Source: Ciona intestinalis
Lineage: Eukaryota; Chordata; Ascidiacea; Phlebobranchia; Cionidae
DNA: 64,000 nucleotides
Direction: 5' to 3'
Assembly: GCF_000224145.3 (NCBI RefSeq)
Contig: NC_020170.2
Coordinates: 3,612,646-3,676,645 of the forward strand
A program made the translations under genes and the position numbers. Under the pieces are notes generated by a model, which worked only from the letters and a program-made list of their open reading frames with translations, was not told the origin of the DNA and made no database searches. This document shows, in pieces, positions 47,472 through 58,700 of this stretch (positions within the stretch are counted from its first letter, which is position 1; every line of letters begins with the position of its first letter).

Positions 47472-50400
47472 ATGGAAAGCTCAGAAGCTGGATCTGTTTC
47501 CTCTCGGTATCGTATATGTGTCATATATCTATAATGTATTCCTTTTTTGATGCAATTTTTCAACAAACCTTTTTTTTATATTTTTATTTAGACAAACCCT
47601 ATTTTTTTCATTAGATTCACTATTTTTTCCCAAATATATCCTTATTGTTAGTTCTGTCATATTTAATTCAGTAAAATTAATCAAAAAACTTTAATATATT
47701 TGCAGAAGTAGATCCTCATCTAATCAGTCAAGTTCAGACATGTTTTCCAAAAAACATTTGACTTTTTGTTCTCCGGATACTTTACTGCAACGGGCAGAGT
47801 TTTTAAACCAGGTAATTTATTCAGAAATACATTTTACACAGTTTTCTTTAACTGCTATATTTACAATGTAGATAAATTTGACAAGGGTACGTTTTTGCAA
47901 AAATATAAATGAATCTATAAACTGTTGGCATAAAAAAGTTGGGCAAGTGCGAGAATTTGTTGTTGCATGTCTTATTGTATATTCATTAACAATCTAGGCT
48001 ACAGAAAGCATGTTCGAAAACAAGTGTTTTTGTCATATTTTGCAAATTCTAGAATGTACATGACACAAATTATGTTATGGTTTTGCAAGTTTTAGTTTTT
48101 TACTTTAATTTTGTTAACATCAGCACAGAAAAAGCTCTTACATTTTAACAGGAAATTTCCGTGTTGGGTTATCCTGCTATCCTAGTTGATGATGCACTGG
48201 ATCCCGTGGCAATGATCAATGTATTGCATGACCTTGTTAACAGCTACAGGCAACTACTTTCATGTAATTCAGAAATATCAACTGAGCTAAAAAGCTCAGA
48301 ATGTGAGAGTGCACGGTTGGAACACTTGCTCTTACAAGCAAAGGTGAATATGAACCATGTAGTGTATGTATGGTAGGTTATGTGTTTTATACATGTGCTT
48401 TAAAAACTATATTTTGTATATTAATTGCCTATTTTTACGTCTTCTATTTAAAGAGTTAAACACTAATGATTTTTTTTATAAATTGTAGTCTAAATATGCA
48501 AAAAGTATAAATTAAAAATGGTATAGATATAGAATGTAGGTTAAAGAATTGTAAATCTGCTTTTAATTAAATGTAAAGGTTCTTCCGATTGTCGAAATAA
48601 TGTAAAAATGGGTGTGTATATATCTGTCTAAGGCTTTATAACTACTGATTTACTGTGATGTTTTTCTTTCCAAAGGACGATGTTGCTAACATAGACAGAT
48701 CTCTTAAATCAAAATGCAGCGAAGTTTCATATGTAAACGAAAAATTCGAAAGTTTTCGAAAAAAACTCCGCATTGAGCAAGAAAAATGTCGGCGTCTCTC
48801 ATTGGACCTTATCAATCGCGACGCGCAGTATAAACATGAGAAAAAGAAAAAAGCGCAAGAAGTAGAAAGAATGCAGACAAAACTGCAGCAGCTTTTACAG
48901 GTTTCATATCTTATGTCCTTTTACAGGTTTATAAAAATTCAGAGCACCAGTTTTAAAAAGTTTTGAAAATTCTGCTATAGTTGTGGGTGTCTGTGCCCTT
49001 GGACCAGACTTTAACGACAGTTTAACAACTCAATGGACCATTATGAATTTTTAAATAGGTTTTACAAACAATACGAAAAATCCCAATTTTTTATCTACAA
49101 AGTAACATACATGGTAACTTATAACTGGACAAAGGTTGCGTGAAATAGGTCACATGACACGTGTGTCATATAACGACTGTCTCTAACTACCCCAAGGATA
49201 AATAAGCTTTGGTCCAATCAACTAAAGTTTTTTAAAACACAGGATAAGAGACATGAGAAGGTGTTAGGAATAGACATGCTTAATCTAATGGAAAGACCTG
49301 AAGGCAGAAGAGGAAAATGGACAACCGAAAAATCAAAGAAAAAGTTGGTCATAAGTTCATAACTAAAATGTTTTATTCGTTCATTTTAATATTTTATTTA
49401 TTGTTTTTTTACACAAACATGTATAAATACATATATATACAATATTTTTAGCAATGAGCTAGAGATGTATCACATGATCATCAATAATTATGAAGATGCC
49501 AACAAAAAACTGCTGGAAGAAAATTCTGAAATCCGTAAATATTTAAAACAAATGCAAGAAGAACTCATCACAGCTTTGAATGAAAAATCCGCAGCCAATA
49601 TTGCAGGTTGGGAATATTAAATTAAAATACATAAACATTAAAGTATATATATACGTAGCTGAGGGAAAGATGGGACACCTTTTCATTCTTTTTTCTTGTC
49701 CTATTAGGTAGTAAACTGAGAACATTTAAAGAATTATAAAAACCGTATTCTCACAACTCCTATAGACCCTTGCTAATTGTTTAAAATACAGTCTTTGGAT
49801 ATTAAGTGCTAAAGGTGTCCCGTCTTTCCTCACAATACTATATTTCTATGTTTTACACGTTAGAAATATATAAATAGTGACTACCTAACCCAAATAGGAA
49901 ATACATTAACTATTTTCATTGTACTGTGTGAATAAAGTGCCTACTGTAGCTCAGAGAATACTGCTTTGACGAGTCACGCCGATACCATTGTGGGTATATG
50001 TGTGTCCCAAGGCAAAAACACTTAACAATTGCTCCAACTCAGAGATAAAAAAATATAATAAATTTTTAATTGTATTTTTGCAGATGGAAACCAGGGTACA
50101 AATGAATCAGGCAGTAAACCAGATCTGGTAAGAAATAAAAATGTCTTGTAGAACCTAAATCTTACTGTAAGTTAAAGTACATTTTGTATGGTTTTTAATT
50201 AACATCTTTACCATGCTTTTGTTCATAGGTTTGCGTTCCAATGACTGTTCTTTTCTTGTCAAATTCCATCTTTTTGGTATTTAAACTAACATTATCTTCA
50301 TTATTGCCATTAAAGGCATAATTAAAAATTGTGACGATATGACTTGAATCAGTAAAATTTTCATTTTTTAATAGTGATGACATCAACTTTCCTTACAAAT

Positions 50401-53400
50401 TGTGCTTTAACAGCGTATGCACGGTTTGAGCACATTGATTCAGAAACTCTGTGTTACAGTTTACCAACTTAATAAATGCAGGTGAATGGAGGTGTCAAAA
50501 TATCGGAACCAATTCGTGACAACTTGTTTGAAATGCCGTATGAGATGGTTAAAGATGATATTGAGAGGAATTTAACTTTACGATGGAAAGCAGTTCAAAA
50601 AGAAATTCAAAATAAGAACCTGCAAACTACTGTTCCAGGTAAAGAAAGCATTTTCATAGTGTAGTTTAAGTTATATTTATGCTTCTTATAAGGTTGCATT
50701 TAAGTTTCTTATGGAGTTTAACAGCCACGCTTTTTCACTAAAATTTTTCATTTTATTCATAGGATGTTATAATACCTGTTGTTTCTATCTTTTTGCTATG
50801 TTATTTAAATATGAACTATATTATTGTAATCCAAAGGATAAATGAACATTTATGTATGTTGTATTAAGTATGTTCACCAATAAAGAGACATGCTATGTAA
50901 AAAACACAGACAAAACATGAGCACAATATAAACAAAAATTACACAAAACATGAAAAAAATGACAAAACGGGGGCATAACATGAACAAAAAATTGACAAAA
51001 AACGAAAACAAAAGTTTGTAATTCAAAGAATAAATGAAAAATGGAATGTGTTATTTTGATTGTGCTCCTTGCAGATGAAATGATGAGAAAAATGGAAGAA
51101 TGCAAGAAAATCATTGAAGAACAACAAAGATTGATTGACTATCTAACTACAAGTCAAGGTAAGAGGAAAATAAGAGGGAAAAGTGGTTAGAGCAATTGTA
51201 ACCTGAGGATACCTGGTTCAAAGCTTGATGCTGCCGCCATTGTAGGTGTTCGTGTCATTAGACAGAACATTAACTGGAAATTACTTTAACCCAGTGGTTG
51301 TATATATTTTATCTCCCATGCTTCAAAAGAGATCGTCTACAAAGTTACATAAGTGGTTACACATAACAGGACACAAGGTGTGTAAAATGATAAAAAAATC
51401 TGCCTAACAAATTGTTGGTTATAAATTAACTTGTTATCCTAACCATTAATGATAATACAAAAGACACCCAAAATATTATGTTCGAACAGCAAGTACATCA
51501 AGTCAACATTTTAGTGATTCTTATTTCTTGGAGGAGAAATCAGAGTTGGAGAGAAACAAAGGAATGTTTTATCAACAAAGAATCTCATTTGAAAAGGTGC
51601 AAATAAATAACTCTATTTGTTTTTATTAAATGCATTTTGGTATTTCTGTGTTTACAACTTGTTTTATTATGTACTGTAGCAGAGTGGATAGAGCACTTGA
51701 TTCTGGACCAGTAGGTACTGGTTCAAGGCTCGATGTTGATACCATTTTAGCCTGTCGGCGCGTGTTGCCTTGGGGTTAGGTTCCTCATGTGCTGTCTATT
51801 GTTTAAATTGTCAGTCAGAAAGAAAAAGTCTGCAAAAAATTACTCAAACATAGTTACACACATTTACAAAGTTGTTGTGTGAGCTTTTATTAATACAATA
51901 TTGGTTAACCTATGAGAATTTTTTTAGTTATATTAAAAATAAAAGCAAGAAAATGTAAGTTAAATTTTTAACATGGCTTAATGATAACAATATATTTTTC
52001 TACTCTTTGCAGGAGCGACAAGTTTACACAGACGCACTCATTCAACTTGGTATTGATCGACAGAAGTTTGAAGAACAACGCAGTAGATGGTTGCAGAAAC
52101 ATTTCCTACAACTTACACCTTTACGTGGAGGTATTGCGGTCTCTTATTTTAATGCTTAATTTAGGAAAATAGGAAAAAGTGTTTATAATTTGTTGCAGGA
52201 AAAACACTCACTGAGGCAAAATCTACACCTGATATTATCAACCACAGCAAACAAAGAAGAAGACTTCCTTTATGCGTAGTGCAACATTTGAAACATGTAT
52301 GTATTATCATAACATACTTTATAGTTACTACAGGGCTGAGAATATAACTGTTATAATGTTGTTATAATCGGAGGACACCAGGTTCAAAGCTCGATGCTGC
52401 TATCATTGTCAACGTGTGCCCTTAAGCAATATATCAAGTAGTCACTTATTGGTTGTCCTGGTATACAAGAAAAAACACTCACCCACAAAGTTAAAGTGTA
52501 CATTTATTACTGAGATAGAGTGTACATTTATTACTGTGGAGTAAGATTGTATATCGTTACCACTAAAATCCTATATTTCCTGATTGTTTACATTTAACAA
52601 TGCTGTTTTAGAGTCGTGAGGCTTCGGTTTTAAAATTCTGTAAATATGTTTACTAGGCTACCAAATGGGAGCAAAAAAATTAACGAAATGTCTTATCTTA
52701 CCCCACCATACCAGTATTATAGTTTTTGAGATGGTGTACCAAATAAGGGTTAACGACCAGCCCTCTTGCCACTGTAATAGTATCATTACATTATCCACGA
52801 TGAACTTGCGTAACTTGCACCAGTATTTCATCAGTTTATATTAATTATGAAACGTATTTTATTAATAATAAAGTAGAATATATATTAGTGTGGACAGCCA
52901 ATAAAGTGTTTTTATCACGTCAGAAAAAAACTTTGACTGGACATAAATATCTATTCGGCAGCCCACTTTTTAACGCGCTGGTTCCACCAGAGCATATATT
53001 GATTTTCTCATTCTATCCAGACAGAGGAAGAGAGACGAGCTTCTCCTTGCCTTAAACACACTTTCCAAGCAAGTACATCTCCAGATAAAATTGCATCTCC
53101 ATATTTGAGGCAGTTTCACCCACAAAGTCCGTATAAAACACCACGGTAAGATTAGTCAGACTTCATAACATTATTTTTTTTGGAGGGTCACTATTTAGGG
53201 TGCTTGGGTAAGACATCTAAAGTTTATTAACCCAGTGGTCACTTATATGCTGTCTTGGTTGTCAGCCATACAAAAAATATCAAAAAAGTAATCACCTACA
53301 AAGTTACATACCTGGTAGCAATTAAGCAGACATGAGGTGTAGGGAACAGAACACATGTGGTATAATGACTGTCATTGTCCTGCGTCGATAAGACGGGACT

Positions 53401-54350
53401 TTGAACTGCCAGTTAGCAAAATTTTTGCTGACATAGCAAAAAAATGTATATTTATTTATGAAACTTTATTTATCAAATACGAATTTTCAGAGCTTCTGAA
53501 AGTTGTCAAGATTTATTTGACACATCGTTACCGTTGGCACGCGAAATTTACAGCTGTATGGACCTTGAATCGAGGGTGGAAAACACAGAACAAGAAGATG
53601 AAGTGTATGTTAATTTTTAGTAATTTGTATGTTATTGTACTTGTTTTTCTATCATATATGTTATTTTTTTAACGCTGTATATTACAACTTAAATATTTTT
53701 TTATAACTGAAAAATTATAACTTGCCTAATTAAAAATTAGTTTTTTTAATAATTTTTTTTAAAACTTTTTTTTTATTGCATGCTTACATAAGGGTTGTGG
53801 CTGAGTAGTTAACCAATTAATATTAATTTTGATGCTAGATGCTGCTACCATTTTATAGTTTATTGTTTCAACCAAGTGGTCACTAATAGGTTTTTCGAAA
53901 TTAGATCAGTTATACAAAAAATAACACTCCCACAAAGTTGCAATTGTGGTAATTTTTAAGGGCGTTCGAGGTATAAAAACTCGAAATTCGCATATCTTAA
54001 CGACTGTCATTGCCCACGAGCTACCACTAAAATAATCAATCGTTATTTTTTTATTTGTTTGAAATATAGTTTTAAAAATTAGTTTGCCAAATCTTTTTTG
54101 TTGGCGTTTGCTGCGGAAAAGTTTTGAGACATAGACAGATATTGTATGGTATAATTAAATTGATTTCTAATTTTTACAAAATTATTTTTTTACCAGGTTC
54201 GGGTATACGCCTGTTAAATGCCAACCCTGTAACCACAGCACAAGACAATCACTACCACCATCATTTGAACGCCATATCTTAACTGACAAGTTACGGTATT
54301 GGAAAATTGAAGAAAATGATCAAAGCTGTGAAAACGGCAAATATGCTTGA
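47472..54350 (+). CDS. SSX2IP: SSX2IP/ADIP orthologue (afadin- and alpha-actinin-binding, centrosomal coiled-coil protein)
   Basis: 15 exons: 47472-47506, 47706-47811, 48152-48343, 48676-48900, 49243-49343, 49452-49606, 50084-50127, 50482-50638, 51075-51158, 51490-51596, 52013-52130, 52199-52296, 53021-53145, 53491-53604, 54197-54350; 604 residues, close to the ~614 of the vertebrate protein. An S-rich N-terminus precedes a conserved block (ISVLGYPAIL ... INVLHDLVNSYRQLL). Long coiled-coil segments follow (CRRLSLDLINRDAQYKHEKK, NELEMYHMIINNYEDANKKL). The linker MLNLMERPEGRRGKWTTEK matches the vertebrate region between coils. In vertebrates this protein anchors microtubules at the centrosome and ciliary base and links afadin to alpha-actinin at junctions. 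The first exon (11 codons) and the weak donor of exon 5 (aa/gttggt) are the least certain parts. A broken duplicate of exon 14 lies downstream at 54571-54645. Confidence 0.86.
48980..49195 (+). mobile_element. SINE-like copy, SSX2IP intron 4
   Basis: gggtgtctgtgcccttggac, aacaactcaatggaccatta and caaagtaacatacatggtaa are shared body phrases. The head is decayed. Confidence 0.55.
49651..49842 (+). mobile_element. MITE copy 20, SSX2IP intron 6
   Basis: gctgagggaaagatgggaca at the left and gtgtcccgtctttcctcaca at the right, with internal taggtagtaaactgagaaca. Confidence 0.85.
49925..50050 (+). mobile_element. SINE-like copy (5' part), SSX2IP intron 6
   Basis: taccattgtgggtatatgtg and aacacttaacaattgctcca match the body of other copies; the tail is missing. 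Confidence 0.5.
50900..51020 (+). repeat. Degenerate acatga/caaaa tandem tract, SSX2IP intron 8
   Basis: Irregular ~20-30-bp units such as caaaacatgagcacaata and aacatgaaaaaaatgacaaa. The same unit type forms the longer tract at 54975-55460. Confidence 0.7.
51180..51400 (+). mobile_element. SINE copy, SSX2IP intron 9
   Basis: Head agtggttagagcaattgtaa, then acctggttcaaagcttgatg, then the tail ttactttaacccagtggttg and caaagttacataagtggtta. A near-complete member in sense orientation. Confidence 0.65.
51668..51885 (+). mobile_element. SINE copy, SSX2IP intron 10
   Basis: Head gtagcagagtggatagagca (A-box-like) and B-box-like actggttcaaggctcgatgt, then cgcgtgttgccttggggtta and a decayed tail. 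Confidence 0.65.
52330..52510 (+). mobile_element. SINE-like copy, SSX2IP intron 12
   Basis: caccaggttcaaagctcgat and caacgtgtgcccttaagcaa, with tail tcacccacaaagttaaa. The head is decayed. Confidence 0.55.
52531..52715 (-). mobile_element. MITE copy 21, ggggtaagatggga sequence type, SSX2IP intron 12
   Basis: actgtggagtaagattgtat at the left and gtcttatcttaccccaccat at the right, with the second-type signature caatgctgttttagagtcgt. Confidence 0.78.
53200..53390 (+). mobile_element. SINE 3'-half copy, SSX2IP intron 13
   Basis: aacccagtggtcacttatat, gttgtcagccatacaaaaaa and gacatgaggtgtagggaaca, ending near gtggtataatgactgtcatt; tail region only. Confidence 0.55.
53790..54030 (+). mobile_element. 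SINE-like copy (decayed), SSX2IP intron 14
   Basis: gggttgtggctgagtagtta, caaccaagtggtcactaata and ttaacgactgtcattgccca follow the SINE order, but with many changes. Confidence 0.5.
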
Positions 54351-54521
54351 CATTTGACAACTTTATTTTTTTGTTTAGGTTAATTTATTGATTATTGTTG
54401 TACAGTGATTTTTGTGTGGATGGCCTGAAATTAGTTGGAGGGGTTGGTTTTCGAGGAATGGTAAAACATTTTTTGGAGTTCCTAATTTTATTATTTATGG
54501 AATATGCGCTTTGTGTCAAGT

Positions 54522-54527
54522 AATAAA
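54522..54527 (+). terminator. SSX2IP: Candidate poly(A) signal for SSX2IP
   Basis: AATAAA 172 bases after the stop codon, in an AT-rich context. It is the first canonical signal downstream of the gene; not confirmed. Confidence 0.45.
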
Positions 54528-54570
54528 AGGAATTATCTTTAAATTGTGGAAGTGAATTTGTTACGAATTA

Positions 54571-54645
54571 TTTTGGCACGCGAAATCTACAGCTGTATTG
54601 ATCTTGAATCGAGAGTGGAAAACAGAATTAAGAAGATTAGGTGTA
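54571..54645 (+). pseudogene. Broken duplicate of SSX2IP exon 14
   Basis: Matches 53529-53604 (ttggcacgcgaaatctacag, cttgaatcgagagtggaaaa) but has small deletions, an altered frame and no upstream acceptor half. The following ~270 bp also duplicate intron 14 and 3' UTR sequence, so it is part of a tandem segmental duplication that lost exon 15. Confidence 0.85.
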
Positions 54646-54974
54646 TGTTTTTTTTTTAACACCGTATATTACAAATTAAATATTTTTTTATAAATAAAAA
54701 AATTAGAGCTTGGGTAATTAAAAATTCTCTTTTAATAGTTATTTTTTAACGTGATTTTTTCTAGATGGCCTGAAATTAGTTGGAGGGTTGGTTTTCGGAT
54801 AACGGTAAAACATTTTTTGGATTCTGAATTTTAATATTTATGTAATAGCATTTGTGGATTGAAGTAATATAATTAATTATCTTTTAAATTGTGAAAGTTA
54901 ATTTGTTACGAAAGATAGACTTGTTAAATCTTCCTAAAAGTGATTTTTTTAAAAGGGATTTCACAAAAAATCTC

Positions 54975-55580
54975 AAAATGAAATGTATCACTAGGACAAA
55001 ATGTTTTACAGACAAATGAACAAAATGTGAAAACAAAAAATTGACAAAACATTAAAAAATATTGGGCCAAGCAACAAAAATTTTAGACAAATCATGAAAA
55101 AAATTGACAAACCATGGGCCCAACATAAACAAAAATTAGTAAAAGTATTGGACTGACATGGAAAAAATATTGAACCAAACATTAAAAAATGGCTCATTAT
55201 ACATGAACAATAATTTGTCAAAATAAGAAAACAAAAATATGTCTAAACATTTAAAAAAATTGGTCTAAACATGAAAAAAAATTCGACAAAACATGAAAAA
55301 AATTGACAAACATGGACAAAACACAGACATACCATGGGCAAAACATGAACAAAAATTTGACAAAATAGAAAAACAAATATTTTTTATAACATGAAAAATA
55401 ATTGGACCAAACATGATAAAAATTGCAATGACATGAAAAATAACCTGGGTAAAACACTGTGACAATATGTCAGTGTCACCCTGGGACAGATTGTTTTACT
55501 CGTACAAAATGTCTCACTTAAACAAAATGTCTTACTTGCACAAAATTTCCCACTAGGTCAAATGTCAAAATGTCTGACTG
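54975..55580. repeat. Degenerate acatgaaaaa / ttgacaaaac tandem tract
   Basis: About 20 irregular units of ~25-30 bp (for example aaaacatgaaaaaaattgac and accatgggcaaaacatgaac), then a short block of caaaatgtct-type units at about 55495-55575. The ORFs on the minus strand here are simple-sequence artefacts (F/C/H-rich). Confidence 0.8.
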
Positions 55581-55628
55581 GACTGGTGACAAACAAAATC
55601 AAACAGATACACAGCATATAAATTATTG

Positions 55629-55634
55629 TTTATT
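55629..55634 (-). terminator. SPEF2: Candidate poly(A) signal for SPEF2
   Basis: Reverse-strand AATAAA 115 bases past the SPEF2 stop codon, a typical distance for a compact 3' UTR; not confirmed. Confidence 0.55.
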
Positions 55635-55748
55635 TCAATAAACGAACATTGTTAACTAATACATACAATACAAATTAAATTTAAGAAATAAAATATTTGA
55701 ATACAGTTGTCAAAATGCAAAACAGGAAAAACACGACTGTGATATTTT

Positions 55749-58700
55749 TTAGATAAACTGAGTGGTGTCTGCATCATAAGCAGAATTCTCACCATGAAAT
55801 ACAGATCGAATGTCCTGCAAAAATATGTTCAAAATTAGATCAATCCTATAATGAAATATCATTTTTAAAAACCAAAGATAAAAAAATCTAAGCTATGTCA
55901 AAAATTAGATTGTTCCTCAATATCATAATGACGTTTTCAGTTTTAAAAACTGAATATAAAAACTAAGCTATGTTTCAAAAAATGTGCATTTCGTAATTAC
56001 CAGCTAGTTACCAGCTTACCAGAAATTGGTATTTCTTGCAACCAAGTATTGCATCTTGTAATACAGGATGAAGAATAAGAGTTTGCATTGGTAGAGTTGA
56101 ACTTTCATCAGATTCTAATTCTTCGTATAAAGACTGGAGTTGAGGCTGGAAAAAAATAATTTCATATTGAATAAAAATTATTTATTTTTGCCATGTTTTA
56201 TACATTTAATTGCGGCATATGTAAATTTGTGGGTTTCTTTTTTTTTGTATAATTGATAATTTGGACAACCCATTATTGTAATTATCATTAAGTTACTGGC
56301 TCAAGGCCACATACACCCACAATGGATGTAGCGTTAAGCCTTAAACCCTCTCCCATAGAGTTGGGAACTCTAACCACTACGCTACAGGGTCAGATGAATA
56401 AAATATAAATAAACTGTTGAAACAATGTGATATATGTGTAAAAATGCTTAAGGTTTCTATAGAAAGTTGGCTCACATATTCACAATATATAACATTTGCT
56501 TCTTTAAAAATTAACATCATAAAAATCACTGCTAAATATTAAATTGTCTACCATAGAAAATTGTGACTTGGGGTCGTCAAACTCAGCAAACCGATGGGAA
56601 TCCCCTAATCTGCTACTCCCATGATGTAGCACACTCCACCAATCTTGAGCTGAAATCTCAGGAGATGGATTTGTGTCGAGTTCCAGTTTGATACCTCTGG
56701 TTTTTGATGGACTCAGTTCTAAAAGTCGTTCAGTTCCAGGAACGGAATTCTAAAAAAATGTGTGTATTTAAAAAAATTTTGATTTTTTCTCTAGTATTTG
56801 CAAGCATTGCACAATATATATTTAAATTACATTATTTACAAAATACCAATTAATTTTTTTTAGAAATATTGAAACTTAAACAGTGTACTGTATAAAGTTC
56901 GACAGTATACAATTCAAAGTGAAAAGTTTTATATTTTCAACAATAAAATTCCATTTTTGAAATTAAAATATTAATATTATTACTTTATTCAAATCTTCAG
57001 TAGGTTCTATAAGTTTCTTTGTATATGAAGGCATTGCTTTTCCTGAAGCAACACTTAATGCTCTGCAAAATAATGTAGTTAGGTTAGAACCAAGTACTTA
57101 AACATTTTGTGACAATCCCAAATTTTGTTAAAATTCTTTTCTAATTTTCTCACATATATGTTTTGGACAAAATGAAAAACAGAAAAATTACTCACTGTGC
57201 ATGGTTGGGCATGCAAAGTGTAAACAAAAGGTTGATTTTAGCATAGGAGTTTATACAAATGCAAGGTTTATTATTTTTACCTTAAAAATCCAGTGACCGT
57301 ATTTTTATCCATAGCAAAATACATGAGCATGTTGACATAGTCCAATCTTGGTGGAGTCTGTAAAAAATATTTAAAAGGTAATAAAAAAATCAGAAAAAAA
57401 AAACATTTAAAATAATATAAATAGGAAAAAAATAATAATAAAAAATACATAAAAAGACATAAAAATTTATAAAAAAGACATAGAAAAAGAAAAAACCGAC
57501 AAAAATAAGATAATACAAAATAATGGTGGGGTCTATAACAATATATTATATTTATAATTTAATGGTTAGGTCTAAAACTTATAATATTTCTCCAGCTCAT
57601 GTATTATAAACATTTATGAAAACAGTTTGGATGCATTTATGGGGCAGGACAGTACCCATATAAAATATTTTCACTCAATATAGAATATTTTTACAAGTAA
57701 AAAATGAAGTAAAACCAAAAAATACTAAAAACCTTGGCAGATAAAGAGTATAAAATAATTTTAGGTTTAATAACCTGCTCCCAATCTGAGAAAAGTGTGA
57801 AACAGAATTCACTGAAGTGTTTATTTCTGTCATAAACATCGGGATCTTTGCTGCTTTCACTATCATCCAGCCAAAGTTTAACCTAGGAATAAAAACAGAT
57901 TTTAGAATTCTCAAAAATTTAAAATTGAGTTTTACAATTGATTTTTAAAAATTTTAACAGAACATTTGTATAGTTGTAAATATGGTTTATCTAAAAAATA
58001 TATGCAGACAGCAGTACAACAATGTGATTACTTTATAATAGCATTTGAGCTTTTTAAGTTTGAAATTCCAAAGCAGCAATACTAGTGTGGTTTACTGACT
58101 CTGGTTTGAGAGTAAGAGACAAGAAACAACCACTAACCAGCTTGGAAATTTTAGTTCAGACGGTCAGCTTCGGGTAATATGAACTGTAGAAACCTTAGTA
58201 CAACGATATTCTAACCCAGTGGTCCCTAATGGATTGTCCAAATTATCAGCCATACATAAAAAACCTTCCCCAAAAATCACCCACAAAGTAACATACATGG
58301 TAACTCATAAGCTGACACGGGGTGTATGAATCACCAGAGTTAAAACGATTGTCTGTTTCGGGCCAAGTTACATTCATTTTATAAAATAAAATGAACAAAG
58401 ATTTATGTTTTGCACATAGATTCTAACCAAGTTTTACAGTTTCCCTTTGTAGAAATATTAATTTACTTAAATCAATCTTACATTTTGTTAACCAACACTA
58501 AACTTACATTCAAGAATTGGTCCTTGCTTATCCAGCCGTTCCCACAAACATCGTGCTGTTGGAAAGCTGATCTTGCCAACAGCAGTTCCTCTGTGGTTGG
58601 CTGCTGCCATGGAAACGCAGCAAGCAGTAGAAACTTTCTCCAATCAATGTATTCTGATTCACCAGACAAAAGGTCCGCTAGCTCCACAAGCTGGGTAGGA

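Larger units (their letters stand above)
54351..55748. other. Convergent interval between SSX2IP and SPEF2
   Basis: Holds the 3' UTRs of both genes, a partial duplication of the SSX2IP 3' region (about 54571-54917), and a low-complexity tandem tract (54975-55580). A forward AATAAA at 54522-54527, 172 bases after the SSX2IP stop, and a reverse AATAAA at 55629-55634, 115 bases after the SPEF2 stop, are candidate polyadenylation signals. Confidence 0.65.

Noticed and set aside
54975..55580. Possible CRISPR-like or spaced repeat array
   Set aside because: Units are irregular in length and sequence with no unique spacers, and the context is an animal genome; this is a degenerate tandem tract.
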